Positions 20,012 to 32,069 of a stretch of DNA of 64,000 nt are shown one piece after another. The stretch's first letter is position 1, and each line of letters begins with the position of its first letter. A program made the translations under genes and the position numbers. The notes beneath the pieces were generated by a model. The model was not told the DNA's origin. It worked only from the letters and a program-made list of their open reading frames with translations, and did no database searches. Source of the stretch: Liriodendron chinense (lineage: Eukaryota > Streptophyta > Magnoliopsida > Magnoliales > Magnoliaceae). The stretch covers positions 6,510,001-6,574,000 of the forward strand of contig ML058337.1 in NCBI GenBank assembly GCA_003013855.2, written 5' to 3'.

Positions 20012-21969
20012 AAGGGTCATTTGACATCTCTACTCTAATTCAATTAAAGCTTTTTCAATAAGAGCTACTTCAATAAATCCTTTTTATTCTAGCTTTTATT
20101 TTAAATAAGCTCGTTTGGTAAAATCTCCAAAAAAAATCTCTTATTTAAAATAAGCACATTAGGTAAAACTTTCAAATAAGAGCTTTTTTCAAGGGTAGTT
20201 GATGTCATTTTTAAAGATTACAACAACTTTAATATAAGAGCAATCCAAATGGTTGTTTTGGTGGACCGTCCATCATGTGGAGCCCAACATCAATGTTAAT
20301 TGTCCTTTATGTAGGGCCCCTCAATATCCACTGCCCATCATGTGGACTCCACATTTGATGCATGCATAGTGTGGGCCCTACCTTTAAAGTAGATTGTCCA
20401 TCATGTGGGGGCCACTTTTGATATCCACCATTCATTGTGTGGGGTACTGCACCTTCCATGTGGATCATCCATCATACGACTCACTTTGGATATGGTCATT
20501 CATCATGAGAGACCTTGGATGTGGAATGTCCATTAGGTGGGGCCCACTTAATGTGAACTCTCCATTATGAGGGGCCACACTTTTATCTGGGCCATCCATC
20601 ATGTGAAGCCCACTTTGTCCACTATGTGGGCTCACCTTGATGTGGACCATTCATTGTGTGTGGCCCCACCTTCACTATGGGTCATTCATCATATAGGCCA
20701 TCTTTGATATCAACTGACCATCATGTGGGCCCACCTCCAATGACCATCATCCATCATGTGGGTCCCACCTTTAACGTGAACTATCCATCAAATGGACCCA
20801 CTTGATGTGCATGTTCCGTCATGTTGGGCTACACTTTGATGCGGGCCATCTATCATATGGAGCCCACCTTTCATGTGAACCTTTCATTACGTGGGCCCAC
20901 CTTGATGTGGGCTTCACTTCAACATGAGCCGTTCATCATGAGGGCCCTTCTTTGATGTCCAGCATCCATCATGTGGGTCCCACCCTTTTTGTGGACCACC
21001 ATCATGTGGGGTCCACTTGATGTAGATAGTCCATCATGTCGGACCCACCTTTAATGTCCACCATCCATCATGTAGGTTCTACCTTGGTTGTTGACTGTCC
21101 ATCATGTGGGGCCCAACCTTCAATATTAGTCATTCGTCATGTAGGCCCACCTTTAGTGTCAACCTTCCATCATGTGATCCCACATTCAATATCTGCCATC
21201 CATCACGTGGGTCCTACCTTTGATGTGGACCATCCATCATGTGGGTCCCACCTTTATTGTGGACCATCTATCATGTGGGGTCCACTTGATGTGGATAGTC
21301 CATCATTTGGGACCCACCTTTGATGCCCACCATCCATCATGTAGGTCCCACCTTTGCTATGGACCGTCCATCATGTGGGGCCCAACCTTCAATATAGGTC
21401 ATTCATCATGTGGGCCTACATTTAATGTCAACCTTCCATCATGTCATACCACATTCAATGTCCACCATCCATCATGTGGGTCTCACCTTTGATGTGGACC
21501 ATCATCAGGTAGGGCCTGCTTGATGTGGATCGTTCATCATGCGGAGCCACACTTTGAAGTAGGCCATCCATCATGTGGGTTTCACCTTTGATGTGACCGT
21601 GCATTATGTAGGCCCACCTTTGATATGGGCCATTCATCATGTGGGGCCCGCCTTCACTATAGGTCATTCATCATGTGGGCCTACCTTGAAGAAATTGTTA
21701 AAAAAAAAAGAGAAGAGGGTAAGATGGGAATTACAAGAAAAGTTCAATATAATCTTGTTAAAAATTAATCCAAAATGTCTGCCTGCTTTAAGCCCGATAA
21801 GCTCCATTTCAAATAGAAATCCCTTCCCAACTTATTAAATTGGAGCTTATTTGATACTTTTTTGGACAAGTATTTGATCAAACATTTACCAAACAGTATA
21901 AAAGAATTTATTATTATTATTATTATTATTTTAATAAGCTCTTATTGTAGAGATGCCAAACGCCCCCTT
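20012..21969. mobile_element. Terminal-inverted-repeat element filled with a minisatellite
   Basis: AAGGGTCATTTGACATCTCTAC at the left end is repeated inverted at the right end (GTAGAGATGCCAAACGCCCCCTT), about 20 of 24 positions. Internal AATAAGAGCT / AGCTCTTATT blocks are also inverted. Nothing coding is present. About 1.4 kb of the interior is a degenerate minisatellite. The GGGCGTTTGGCA-like end resembles hAT-type MITEs. No convincing target duplication was found. Confidence 0.68.
20250..21690. repeat. Degenerate ~33-bp minisatellite with 268-bp higher-order repeat
   Basis: About 40 units of the type CCATCATGTGGGGCCCACC + TTTGATGTGGA lie head to tail. At 20963-21230 and 21231-21498 an ordered set of eight diverged monomers is repeated as a block with exact 268-bp period (each landmark monomer recurs 268 bases on). 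This is a higher-order repeat like those of satellite DNA. Confidence 0.88.
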
Positions 21970-22258
21970 AGTTTGATCCAAAACATCGGTGGGCCAGTGA
22001 GATCAGTTGTACCATCCTTAATATTTTCAATGATCTTGTCCACTTCAGGGTCAGACCCTACCGTTTTTTGGATGAATGTTAAAAAATGAGCTGACATAAT
22101 TGATACGTAAAGCGGATGTTACACTGACATCACTGTGGCCCACTTAGATTTCTGTTACACGCTCTCTTCACGATATTTGCTAGTACTCTAATCTCCGCAG
22201 CACACGTGGCAGACTGCCACGTGTCATTGGGGGTGGTTGCCAACACTGCCTTAGAAAA
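21970..22258. other. Unassigned spacer
   Basis: It contains no gene. The GTGGCAGACTGCCACGTGTC segment near 22206-22225 is a short perfect inverted repeat with a CACGTG core. Confidence 0.4.
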
Positions 22259-22894
22259 TGAGGGAACGGATTAGGTGAGAACCCGGATCCACCAAGGGGG
22301 GTGGGACCCCTGACTGTGGAGCCCACTGTGATGTATGTGCTACACCTACACCGTCCATCCATATTGAAACCTCATTTTAGGGCATGATCCAAAAAGCGAA
22401 GAAGTTCCAAATACCAGATGGGCCATAGTACAGGAAACAGTGGTGATTGACCATTAAAAACTTTTTGTGGGCCATAAAAGCTTTGGATCGAGATGATATT
22501 TGTATGGTATCTTCACCTACATTTTTGTGATCTTATCAACAGGTTGGATGGAAAATAAACATTTCAGTGGAATCTATGAAGTTTTTAATGGTGGGGATTC
22601 AATCACGACTCTTTCCTGTGGTGTGGTACACCAAAGATATGAGTCAGCTTCATTTTTGCTATCATTCCCTTAGATGAGCTGCTTTCAAAATGGTTGGACG
22701 GTGCAATCACGACTCTTTCCTGTGGTGTGGTCCACCGAAGATATGAGTCAGCTTCATTTTTGCTACCATTCCCTTAAATGAGCTTTCAAAATGGTTGGAC
22801 AGTGTGGATTTAACGTACATACATCACTGTGAGCCCACCGTCAGGGGTCCCACCCACCTCGGTGGATCCGGGGTCTCACCTAATCCGCTCCCTG
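22259..22894. mobile_element. MITE family 1, best preserved copy
   Basis: AGGGAACGGATTAGGTGAGA at the left is matched inverted at the right (TCTCACCTAATCCGCTCCCT). The inverted similarity runs on for about 65 bases through GGATCCACC, GGTGGGACCCCTGAC and GTGATGTATGT. GAAAATG lies just outside the left end and again one base outside the right end, suggesting a 7-8 bp target duplication and therefore an hAT-like mover. It does not encode protein. The interior has a tandem duplication of about 100 bp. Confidence 0.82.
22600..22800. repeat. ~100-bp tandem duplication inside the MITE
   Basis: AATCACGACTCTTTCCTGTG..GGTTGGAC is present twice in a row (from about 22600 and 22704) with few differences, covering the GTGTGGTCCACC..AGCTTCATTTTTGCTA part of the core. 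Confidence 0.88.
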
Positions 22895-25787
22895 GAAAAT
22901 GGTTGAAAATAGTGATCGGCTGGATGTTCTTATCCATCCAACCACTGGCCCTCAAAGTGACGGTTGAAGACAATTATTAAAGGATGTCGGAAAGGGAAAT
23001 AAAGTGATGGCTAGGATTGTCTTACAGGTATATTTCTTGACATATGGGCAATCTATAGTAGTGACTTGTAGATTGACGGCCACGATTGGTCTGAAAGATG
23101 ACTGTACCATCAACTAGAGAATCGACCTGTATTCTATTCGATAGCTGATCAGTGTTGATATATTAGAGAGTTGAAATAAATAGCCAACGGTCCTAATTCA
23201 GTAAACAAGTGTCTACGAATCAGAGATGAGAATCGTTCAACTATTCTGATTTTCGGGTTACTATCTATCTGCAATGGGCCACGCAATTTAGACGGTTCAA
23301 TTTAAGTCAGTATGTGAAACGTATAATGATTCTGTGCAGCTGCATATCAACCATCATAGCCTATCATAGTATTAAATAACTCCCCCAACAACCAAATCAG
23401 AGGGAGATGGAATGAGTGTTGTTTGTCCTGAATGGCGCAGTCATGCGAGAGACGCCAAAGCGAATCTTGAATGACATAAAATGACGAAGAGATGACACAC
23501 CACAAGCGATCCTTGCATGACATAAAATGACGAGAGCCAGACGAGAGTTTGGGATTATACAGGATGGGACATGGTTCACTGATGTAAAACGTTGATATGA
23601 TAGGCCTCATCTTTATTGGACTTGAACTTTTGAGGTGTACTTATGGTAACTTTAAGTAGGTAAGCCCCCCCACCCACGCGAATTCCCCTCGTTTAACTCC
23701 TTATGTGTATTGTCTCTTTCTGTTCCTAGCAATTGAAGCTGAGAGAGAATTTTAAGGGGATGAAGAGATCTCTTATCTTAGGCTTTCGTATGCAAATATT
23801 TCTTTCGTATTCCTATGGATTCGAATCATCTCTCTATTCTCTTCGATTCCTCTTTTTGAGGGAGGAAATCCCTTGTGGAAGACACAACAGCCAACAACAA
23901 CAAACTAGGAGAGAATGTAAGAGAGAGAATAGAGAGAGAAGAGGGTGGGCCACACTTGTCCATTGGCTTAGATCATGCGATCATAGCCATCTAGCATATT
24001 CACTAGGCCATTCAAACCATGGATCAAAGGGGTGGAATTGTTTGCACAATTCAATCAAACACGAGGCCACACGTGTGATCAATGGCCTATATTCAGTTTG
24101 CATGTGTGATTAAGAAGTGCGAGCATGCTAAAATCGTACTAGACTCAATGTTTGATTGAACGCTGGTGCCCTTGCACTGAGATGATTGAGTAAAACTAAA
24201 TTTAGAAATTCAATTGTCATTTCAACCAATGGTTGAAATAGTGATCAGATAGTTTGTGAAAGGATAGGGGTTAGTTCTTTCTGATAGATTGTTTTTATCT
24301 TACGTTAAGAATTTTTCTTTCATCAATAATTGCAGCCAATGTATTTCTAAAAAGATGAAGATGGATAGGTAAATTAAAAAGGTTAAAACAATGCTGATTT
24401 TATTAATATGTGAATGAGGCTCATTACAATCGACAGAGTAAAATTAACTAGGGAAAATAAAGATATAAATTCCTAATCCATCCATATGAATGGACAATCC
24501 AGAAAGATAGTTAGCAGGATATGGCCATAATGATCGATCACACAAGTAAGAACTTGATTGATCGGGATTCAACAACTTAAGGTTGTGGATGTTTAATATA
24601 ATTATAGGGTACTATAGTGATGGCACTGAACAGTAATGATCTATGCTAAGACTGAACTAGACTATGTTAAGATAAACATAAGATAAATTGCATATGATGT
24701 TGCCCTCGAGCTTTTCATTGAGTTCTTCTTTTATAGATTGTTGAGGTGGTAAAACTTTCATTGAGTTTCCTTATTAGTTTAGGATCCTTTGCATCTACGA
24801 CTTTTGATGTAATCTTCTCATAGGAGATGTTATAGATTTAAATATGTTAGTTTTCAGATCTCTACTTTTATGTAGATGGTACCCTATTAGAAACCTTTTG
24901 AACAATGCTGTATCTAAAAAAAGCTTGATTAAAGATATCTCCACCTTTCTTCCTATCGCATCCTTCTGATTGTAGGAATTATTGGGACTGGATCAACAAG
25001 ATCGAGATCTGTCATTCTTTTGATTCTGATATGCTCAAATATGGGCCCATATTGCTACCAATTTGCTTAGATATTGGTTCAATATTCGAATATTTAGAAT
25101 CTTCATATTTGTTGCGAGAGCTCTAATCATCTTTAGGAAGATCTCCCATTTTGGAAGGATTATAAGGGACGACCTTACTGATCATATCATATTCAAATCC
25201 ATGCTAAGATCCTTGTTTTGGTAAGTCTTTTATAGACATGATAGGTATACTGCCTCATTAAAATGCTACACGAATTACGACCGCATGTCATTTGACATTT
25301 TGACCTCCCAAAGACATGTGTAAGGTTTTATGCCACTATATTAATAATGGAAGATGTATAGCCAAAGAAAAGACAGTAAGAGATATCTTCAAATGCGATT
25401 ATAATTTTGTCCGCATCGAACTCATAGTGTCAACATGTACTGATTTCTTATTGGTCCACATTAGTATGCCGAAAATGGGTGTAAAGCGGAATAATTCTAT
25501 CTCGCTCTTGTATTATTTTGGCAAACTATTGAAAGTTGTTCATCTCCAGCGGGTCCATATGGAAATCAAATTTCTTAGATTCGTTGGATCTGCCTTTTAG
25601 TTGATCGGGCCCGCTGGGCTTAATCATGGATGAACCATCATTTGAAGATCTAGCTTACCTTTATAAAAAAGAAAGTTTGCCTTTTCTTTAAGTTTGGGCC
25701 ATCAGAGCATGGCACATTAAATCAACAATTTGAATCACTGATCCACTGGCCCTAGTTTTACAAATCGAGAATCCAGTTAAAAGTCAA
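22895..25787. other. Unassigned region, no supported gene
   Basis: I see no gene here with recognisable domains. A 126-codon open frame at 23733-24113 is preceded by a purine-rich stretch and has low-complexity arginine/glutamate content, so I do not call it. GATGACATAAAATGACGA occurs twice at about 23466-23540. From 24380 to 25640 the sequence is AT-rich and could be an old retroelement, but no motif decides it. Confidence 0.45.
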
Positions 25788-25989
25788 TTAGGGCCCATTT
25801 GGATAGTAAGTTGCTTAAGATAAGTTACTTAAGCCATAATTAGTAGCTTATTTTAGTTTCTACTTATTAAGAAAATAAGTATGTTTGGTAAACAACATAT
25901 CAACTTTTCCTCTCTTTCATTTCTACAGAAAAGTTGAAAAGCTAAAAAAATTAGCTTAACTGATTTGGTGGTATCCAAACCGACCCTTA
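25788..25989. mobile_element. Tourist-like (PIF/Harbinger) MITE
   Basis: TTA at 25788-25790 and TTA at 25987-25989 flank a 196-bp element. It starts GGGCCCATTTGGATA and ends with the inverse of GGGTCGGTTTGGATA (12 of 15 positions). A TTA duplication and GGG-start inverted repeats are the signature of Tourist-type MITEs moved by PIF/Harbinger transposases. Confidence 0.82.
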
Positions 25990-26829
25990 AAGTTCACAAT
26001 TTGTGGCCAATAGGAAACTTTTCTATAATGTCTGAAGTTTGACCATGCGAGGTCCATGGTTTGGTTCCAAGCCACTGATTTGATAGTCCCGACCATGGAT
26101 GGACTGTGCCCTGAAATCTCTCAAGATTGGTCGGATCCAAGCCCTCCAAAAGTGGCCTTTTAGCATTGAATATGGATTTGTTTCCTATCCATCCAATTGA
26201 GGAGATTATTTTGGGCATGGTACGTCCATGATGGGAGCCACACTCAATGCTCTGGATCTCAAGACCATAGTCTCCACATGTACAAAAAAGTAAGTGGACC
26301 TCCTCGAATTAACATAATCTCTTACTAGTTGTCATTATCTTGGGAACATGTCACGGAGGTAGGATCGAGAATGAAGGTGGAGTGGAAAAAATTACTCTTT
26401 GAAATCGACGTTGCACGGAGATAAGGATGTAAGAGCTTGAAAATGAGAATGACTCCACCTCTTTGGCTGATGCTTTGGATGGGAAGGAATTTTTCTCTAC
26501 CCCACACAACTCAAATTATACAATCACTGAACGTTTCTCCCTTCACCATTCTTTCATGACGGGGAGAGCATAGAGCATAACAAAGGCATCTCACTGACGT
26601 ATAACAAGCGTAATCACTATGTCATATGGACTTAACAGTGGCCATGATTAAGAGTGGATGGGGCCCACATGTAGTCATTGGCAGGAAGCATCATCATCTT
26701 TTATGTATTAATTAACTTGGATTTGATCCAAAATCATGCTGATTGGCTTATGACCATTATTTGGTGGACTTTGTAGGGATAAGTTTGGCCGGTCCACTAA
26801 AATTTCCTGAGCCGTTGGATTTAATGCTA
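25990..26829. other. Unassigned region with repeat family 3 at 26150-26280
   Basis: The GGCATGGTACGTCCATGATGGG..CACACTCAATG stretch (about 26212-26250) and the preceding TGAGGAGATTATTTTG match the F5H intron on both sides of the TRIM there. The remainder is unrecognised. Confidence 0.6.
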
Positions 26830-27136
26830 ACAATTAAATTTGAGTGTCTTTTTTATTAACTCAAAATTTATTGTGCCGAGAGACTAGTGAATTGTTTCTT
26901 ATTAGGAAGGATTTTATTTAGCATGTGTATAGTAGGAAAATACCTCTTTTTTTATTTATTTTTTATTTTTTTATATCATGTCTATAATTCATTAGGGCAT
27001 AATCTTAATTATATTAGATTTCTTATTAGTTGTATTATTCTATATTGGGGTTATTCCTTATGAATAAATTTAAGAACTTACACTCAATGAAATACAAGCA
27101 ATTCTTCTATCTCTAATTTTGTTTATAATTTTATCA
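26830..27136 (+). mobile_element. Possible 5' LTR of a copia element with primer site
   Basis: AT-rich sequence ends ..TTTTATCA at 27136 and is directly followed by TGGAATCAAAACA, a mutated tRNA-Met primer site (TGGTATCAGAGC). The AATAAATTTAAG..CACTCAATGAAATACAAG stretch is typical of a copia R/U5 region. The left border is not resolved and no second LTR was found. Confidence 0.45.
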
Positions 27137-28950
27137 TGGAATCAAAACATCTGATCAAGAACTCTTGATTGTCTGTTATATCCCTGACGATCTCCTTCTC
27201 AAAATTCGGAAGACCATTTTCTTGTTGTAACACATGCCGAATTCTCACACTGTAACTAGATTCTTTCATTTTTTGCTAATTTTATTCTCACATCCGGGGA
27301 AACTATCCACCGCCACAACTGGTCACTAGCTGCATCCTGTTGCTAATTAAACCCATCCTTGTTGGAAATTGCCAAGAGTGAAGGGCCTGATTGGACTCAC
27401 CTTTAGAAGCACCACCTGGCACCTAAGCCGTTTTGAGCCAAACTTCATTTCGCATTGTGCATTTGAATGTACATTTGTAAACTCTAGTTTGATCTCCCAT
27501 ATATCAAGACAGGAATGAAAAAGCTCACTCACCAGTAATCAATTGAATTAATTTGGAAAAATCAACTCGCAAAGTCAATACTGACTTGCTATTGCAAAAA
27601 CCAAAGTTGCATCCAAATATATGAAAATATATTCCTAATATATTCAAATTAACATCTGAAAACTTGACCCACCTTGTTATCCATAAGAGTTGAAATTTTG
27701 GGGCCATAACCTTCATTAAAATTTCTTGGTACAGTATAAAATCAAGATATTTTAAAGGGCTCGAGGTTCCCAGCAAAGGTTATTGGCATCCAATGATGCC
27801 ACCTTAGGAGCCTTAGGTTATCTGTTTTGCCGGATGGAGATGCTTTCCTCCTGATCTAAGCAAGAAGCAATTTGTAGTGCTCATTCATCCATGTAGGTGA
27901 CTCTCGTACGCTCATCTACCCCACCTTTATATTATAAAGCTAGTTTTGTGGACACCGCCTAAACACGTTTGAATTGCACTCCCATGCCATGAATTCATCT
28001 GAATAGATACGTATATATGGCCCACTCACCTACCAAACGACATGAAAGATGGGTCTTTCCTACCCGCAGGATTGCTAATTCCACTGCCCCATCTTCAAAC
28101 ATCAAACGCACACCACAAAAGCCAACTTGGAAAATCTCTGTAACATCGAACACACCACACAAGCCAACTTGGAAAATCTCTGTATGATCTAAGACGTTCA
28201 TCAGATGATCCAAGACGTTCATCAGATGATCCCTTCAATGAATGTGTCCAATCACAAAATCAGATGGGCCACTTGTAAGGCCGCTGACGAATGCAGATTA
28301 AATATAGACCGTTCGTTGTCATATTTCTCATACATGCATGATTTTTGGGTGAAGAAGCATCATCCATAGAAAACACTCTATGAACATTCCTGATCTCACA
28401 CACATCTGCCATGTTGACACGTGTGGTGCCTTTGTGTTTGGCGTTTGAATATGGGAGGTTGTGGTATTAGGATTCATCATTCTGCCCCTCCCAAAGTGTG
28501 AATGAATGGGAAAAGATATTCATGGGGCGTAAGAAACTAAACTTTGAAACGGTAGCATCTTTGATCAACCAGCAACTGCCACGTGTTCTTGGTCCATAAA
28601 GGGAAGAGAAATCCATCCAAGATGATCTTTGACTTAGTATGATAGGATCTTGGGACGACATTTTCTTGCATCTGATCGTGTACCATACACGTGCCACATG
28701 GGATGATCTGAACCAAGCATTCTTTGGGCTCCATCGCTAGATGGGAGCAATGGATCTTTTCCCACTGAATGGGAGCAATTGCTCACTTCTTTTGCTTTGG
28801 ACCTAGGCCTGTCAGTGAGGCTGGGTTCAGGCTAGGTTCTCGTGTGACGGGACCTGTAGCCACCTTAAAAGTGACCTGTCCAGGTAACCATTTTTTACGA
28901 TCTTGAAAGCATCCTGATACCATTTTTAAAGTGACTACTCAGGCATGCAG
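27137..28950. other. Unassigned region
   Basis: Just after the possible primer site there may be leader sequence of a lost copia element. Direct repeats lie at 28119-28184 (AAGCCAACTTGGAAAATCTCTGTA twice) and 28193-28231 (CAAGACGTTCATCAGATGATC twice). No gene could be supported on either strand. Confidence 0.45.
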
Positions 28951-29654
28951 CTAGAGGTGAAGTCAGATAATGAAACGTGAAAGTAAAATATCAAATCGAA
29001 AGACAAGTGAAGTGTCTCGTATCAGACAATGGTACAGAGTACAAAGATGTGGAACTTGTACAATTCTGTGAGGAACAAGGCATCACAAGGCACTTCTCAA
29101 TTACATGGATTGCATAGCAAAACAGGGAGGCAGAGAGGATGAATAGAACTCTCTTAGAGAGGGCGAGAAGTATGATGCTGTATGTGGAGCTGCCTAAGAG
29201 CTTCTGGGTTGAAGCGGTTAATATGACACACTACATAGTAAATTGGTCACCTAGAGGTGGGCAACGATCTGGGCCGAGCCGAGTTAGCCCTAGTTTGGTT
29301 TGGTTTGTTTCTGGACCACCGTAGTTTGTGGATCGGTTTGGTTTGGGTTTCGGGCCGACCCATGCGGCCCAAGTTTGGTTTGCTCCAGAAAAATCTGGTT
29401 CGAGCAGGGATCGGCTTGGTTGAAAATTTTGAACCGGGCCGGGCCGAGTTCAAATAGACGGTGGCTCTTTTTTTCCTTATTCACTTAAATAGAAAAGAAT
29501 TTAAAAGGTTAGAAAAATAAAAGTACAAACATATCTTATTATATGATGTTTAACATCCTCCAAAAGAGTGCACCTTCAAAATAGACATGTAAGAGTATTT
29601 TCCAAACAAAAGTACCCAAGCATAATTTTACAAGTGCAAGGAATCAGTGTGCAT

Positions 29655-29760
29655 TCATGTATATGTATGATGTATTATCCATGTCATCATGTATATGTAT
29701 TATGTATTATGTATTATCCATGTCATCATGTATATGTATTATGTATTATCCATGTCATCC
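29655..29760. repeat. Minisatellite ATGTATATGTAT..CCATGTCATC, three units
   Basis: Three tandem units of 32-39 bases end in TATTATCCATGTCATC and differ in the number of TATGTAT steps. They lie inside the hAT-like element next to a fragment of MITE family 1 (about 29762-29850). Confidence 0.88.
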
Positions 29761-29761
29761 A

Positions 29762-29850
29762 TCTGTTTTACATATCATTTTAGGACATGATCCCAAAATG
29801 GAATCATATCCAAAGCTCAAGTGGATCACACCACAGGAAACAATGTGCTT
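29762..29850. mobile_element. MITE family 1 fragment
   Basis: CCATCTGTTTTACATATCATT, TTAGGACATGATCCCAAAATGG and CAAGTGGATCACACCACAGG match the left third of the MITE core. The copy stops abruptly and the hAT-like sequence continues. Confidence 0.72.
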
Positions 29851-30589
29851 ATAATCTACGAGCCGAATCAAACCAAGCTGAATCAAATCGAACTTCGAGC
29901 CGAGCCGAGCCGGAACTACCCTAGTTTGAGTTTGGTTTGTTTTTTCAAACGAGCTTGACTCGGAGACTTGGTTTGGTTTGAACTTCCATTCAAACTAATC
30001 CAAGCTGAGCTTTTTCAAACCAATCCGAGCCGAGCTTTCGAGCTAGCTTGGTTTGTGCCCACCTCTAGTCACCATCTACAATGTTAGATTCTAAAGTTGC
30101 AAATGAAGTCTGGATAAGTAAGGACGTCGATTACTTAGGATTGAGAATTTTCGGGTGTCTAGATATTTGTTGACGTGCAAAGTAGACATAGGTCAAAGTT
30201 GGATCCAAAGTCTAAGAAGTGCACTTTTATCGGGTATGAAAAATGTGTCAAGGGCTTCAAACTTTGAGATTCAGTTTTATGGAAAGTGGTCACTAGCAGA
30301 GATGTTATCTTTGATGATGTATCTATGTTGAAGGCCAACAGGGTTGGAGTGGAAAAGTTAGAAATGAATGGTGATGTGGATAAATTGTCAGTGCAGGTGG
30401 AGCCAGTTGAGCATATTACTGAAGATGAAATTCAACAAGGGTAAGAAACTGACCAAAGAAATCAGCATGATGCACGGAAAGGTATAGCTAGGAAAATGGA
30501 GAAAAGAACCATTAAAATCCTAATTCAATACGCGTTCGAGGATATTGTGTCTTTTACATTGTTCATAGAGAGTAGAGATCCCTCTACCT

Positions 30590-32060
30590 TTTAAGAAGCA
30601 AAATCTAGAAAGGATAGAGACAAGTGGATGTCGGCCATGGCAGAAGAGATGGAATCTCTACACAGGAATCAGACATGGGAGTTGGTGGAGCTTCCTAAAA
30701 GTTAAAGGGCTAAAGGGTATAAATGAGTCTACAGTAAAACGGAAGTGTTGACAGAAAATGAAGATGGAGTACAAGTCTAGAATCGTGGAAAAATGACTTT
30801 CACAGAGGGAAGGAGTAGATTACAATGAAGTTTTCTCTCCCGTCATTAAACATACCTCAATCATGCTGCTATTGATAATGGTAGTGGAATCTAATTTGAA
30901 ATTAGAGTAGCTCAATGTAAAGACAACATTCTTTCGTAGAAATTTGGAGGAAGTGATTTACATGAGGCAACAAGAAGATTTTGAATAGCTTGGTAGGGAA
31001 GACCATGTGTGCAGACTAAATAAGTTTTTGTATGGGCTTAAGTAGTCTCTAAGGCAGTGGTATAAGCGATTCGATTCCTACATAGTAGGGATTGAGTGTA
31101 ACAGCTATGATTACGATTGCTATGTATATTACAAGATACTTTAGGATGGGTCCTACATTTTACTGATGCTTTATGTGGACGATATGTTGATTTTCGCAAA
31201 AGATAAGAAGGAGATACTTTTGCTTTAAGTCTCTGTTAAGCAAAGAGTTTGACATGAAGGATTTGGGCGCTATGAAGAAGATCCTAGGCATGAAACTAAG
31301 TAGAGATAGAGAGTTTGGGAAGCTGTGGCTTTCTCAGAAGGATTATGTGCAGAAGGTGCTAGAGAGGTTTCACATGGAAGGTGCTAAGCCAGTTAACACA
31401 CTTCTAGTAGGTCATCTCAAGTTGTCAGCTAAGTCATGTTTAAGTATTGATGAAGAAATTTTAAAAATGTCAAGGGTGTCGTACGCAAGTGCAGTGGGGA
31501 CTCTGATGTATACAATAGTTTGCACGAGGCCAAATATCTCAAAGGTAGTTAGCGTGGTCAATAGGTACATGGCGAATTCAGGAAAAGAGCATTGGAATGC
31601 TATAAAGTGGATCTCAAGTATCTAAGGGGTACAGTCAACACTGGAATTATGTTTAGGGGACATGAGGCTTCAGGTGGAGTTGTTGGCTACGTGGATTCAG
31701 ACTATGCAGGTGATCTGGATAACAGGAGATCCACTACTGGCTATATTTTCACATTAGCAAGTGGACCTATATATTCACGATTTACGTATAGTCACTATAG
31801 TGTTGTTTACAACTGAGGTGGAATATATGGTTGCAACGGAGGCATCAAAAGAGGCATAATGGTTTAAACGTCTGATAGGAGAACTCAGGTGCTGAAGTAG
31901 GAGGTGGCTTAGTTGCATTACGATAGTTAGAGCGCTATATATCCATCTGGCAATGAATCAGGTGTATAATTCACAAACCAAGCACATCGATGTGAGGTTC
32001 CATAAGATACGGGAGCTCATTGCATCAGGAGAGATTATATTTTAATATATTCATATAAGC
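30590..32060 (+). pseudogene. Copia reverse transcriptase and RNase H remnant
   Basis: KWMSAMAEEMESLHRNQTWELVELPK opens the RT, followed by YNEVFSPVIKHTSIM, RLNKFLYGLK and the catalytic YVDDMLIFAKDKKE near 31172. The frame 31254-31625 continues with MKDLGAMKKILGMKLSRDR and VSYASAVGTLMYTIVCTRPNIS. RNase H includes YVDSDYAGDLDNRRSTTGYIF and the tail SQTKHIDVRFHKIRELI. Several stops and frame changes are visible, including one where WNAIKWI..LKYLRG changes frame at about 31615. Confidence 0.9.
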
Positions 32061-32069
32061 AAGAATGCC

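Larger units (their letters stand above)
29252..30067. mobile_element. hAT-like non-autonomous element in the copia integrase
   Basis: TAGAGGTGGGC at the left end is inverted at the right end (GCCCACCTCTA). GTCACC occurs immediately outside both ends (29246-29251, 30068-30073), and removing the 816 bases restores the copia reading. GAGCCGAGCCGAG and GGTTTGGTTTG wording near both ends is also inverted. TAGAGGTGGGC-type ends are familiar from plant hAT derivatives. The duplication seen is 6 rather than 8 bases. Confidence 0.82.
28960..30450 (+). pseudogene. Copia integrase remnant, split by an hAT-like element
   Basis: The catalytic core reads SDNGTEYKDVELVQFCEEQGI, then NREAERMNRTLLERARSMML and LPKSFWVEAVNMTHYIVNWSP, stopping at 29251. 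After the nested element it resumes SPSTMLDSKVANEVW and DYLGLRIFGC, then FIGYEKCVKGFKL and the SRDVIFDD linker. These are the standard copia blocks with D-x-G-x-E-Y and E-R-x-N-R. Frame changes and stops (for example within the HGIxRxxS block) leave it inactive. Confidence 0.88.

Noticed and set aside
21036..21667. Open frames rich in His/Gly/Pro in the GGGCCCAC minisatellite
   Set aside because: They repeat the minisatellite unit and exist on both strands; no protein is supported.
23733..24113. Possible small gene of 126 codons
   Set aside because: It has no recognised domain, splice or promoter evidence, and its arginine/glutamate-rich middle comes from an AGAGAGAA-type purine run.
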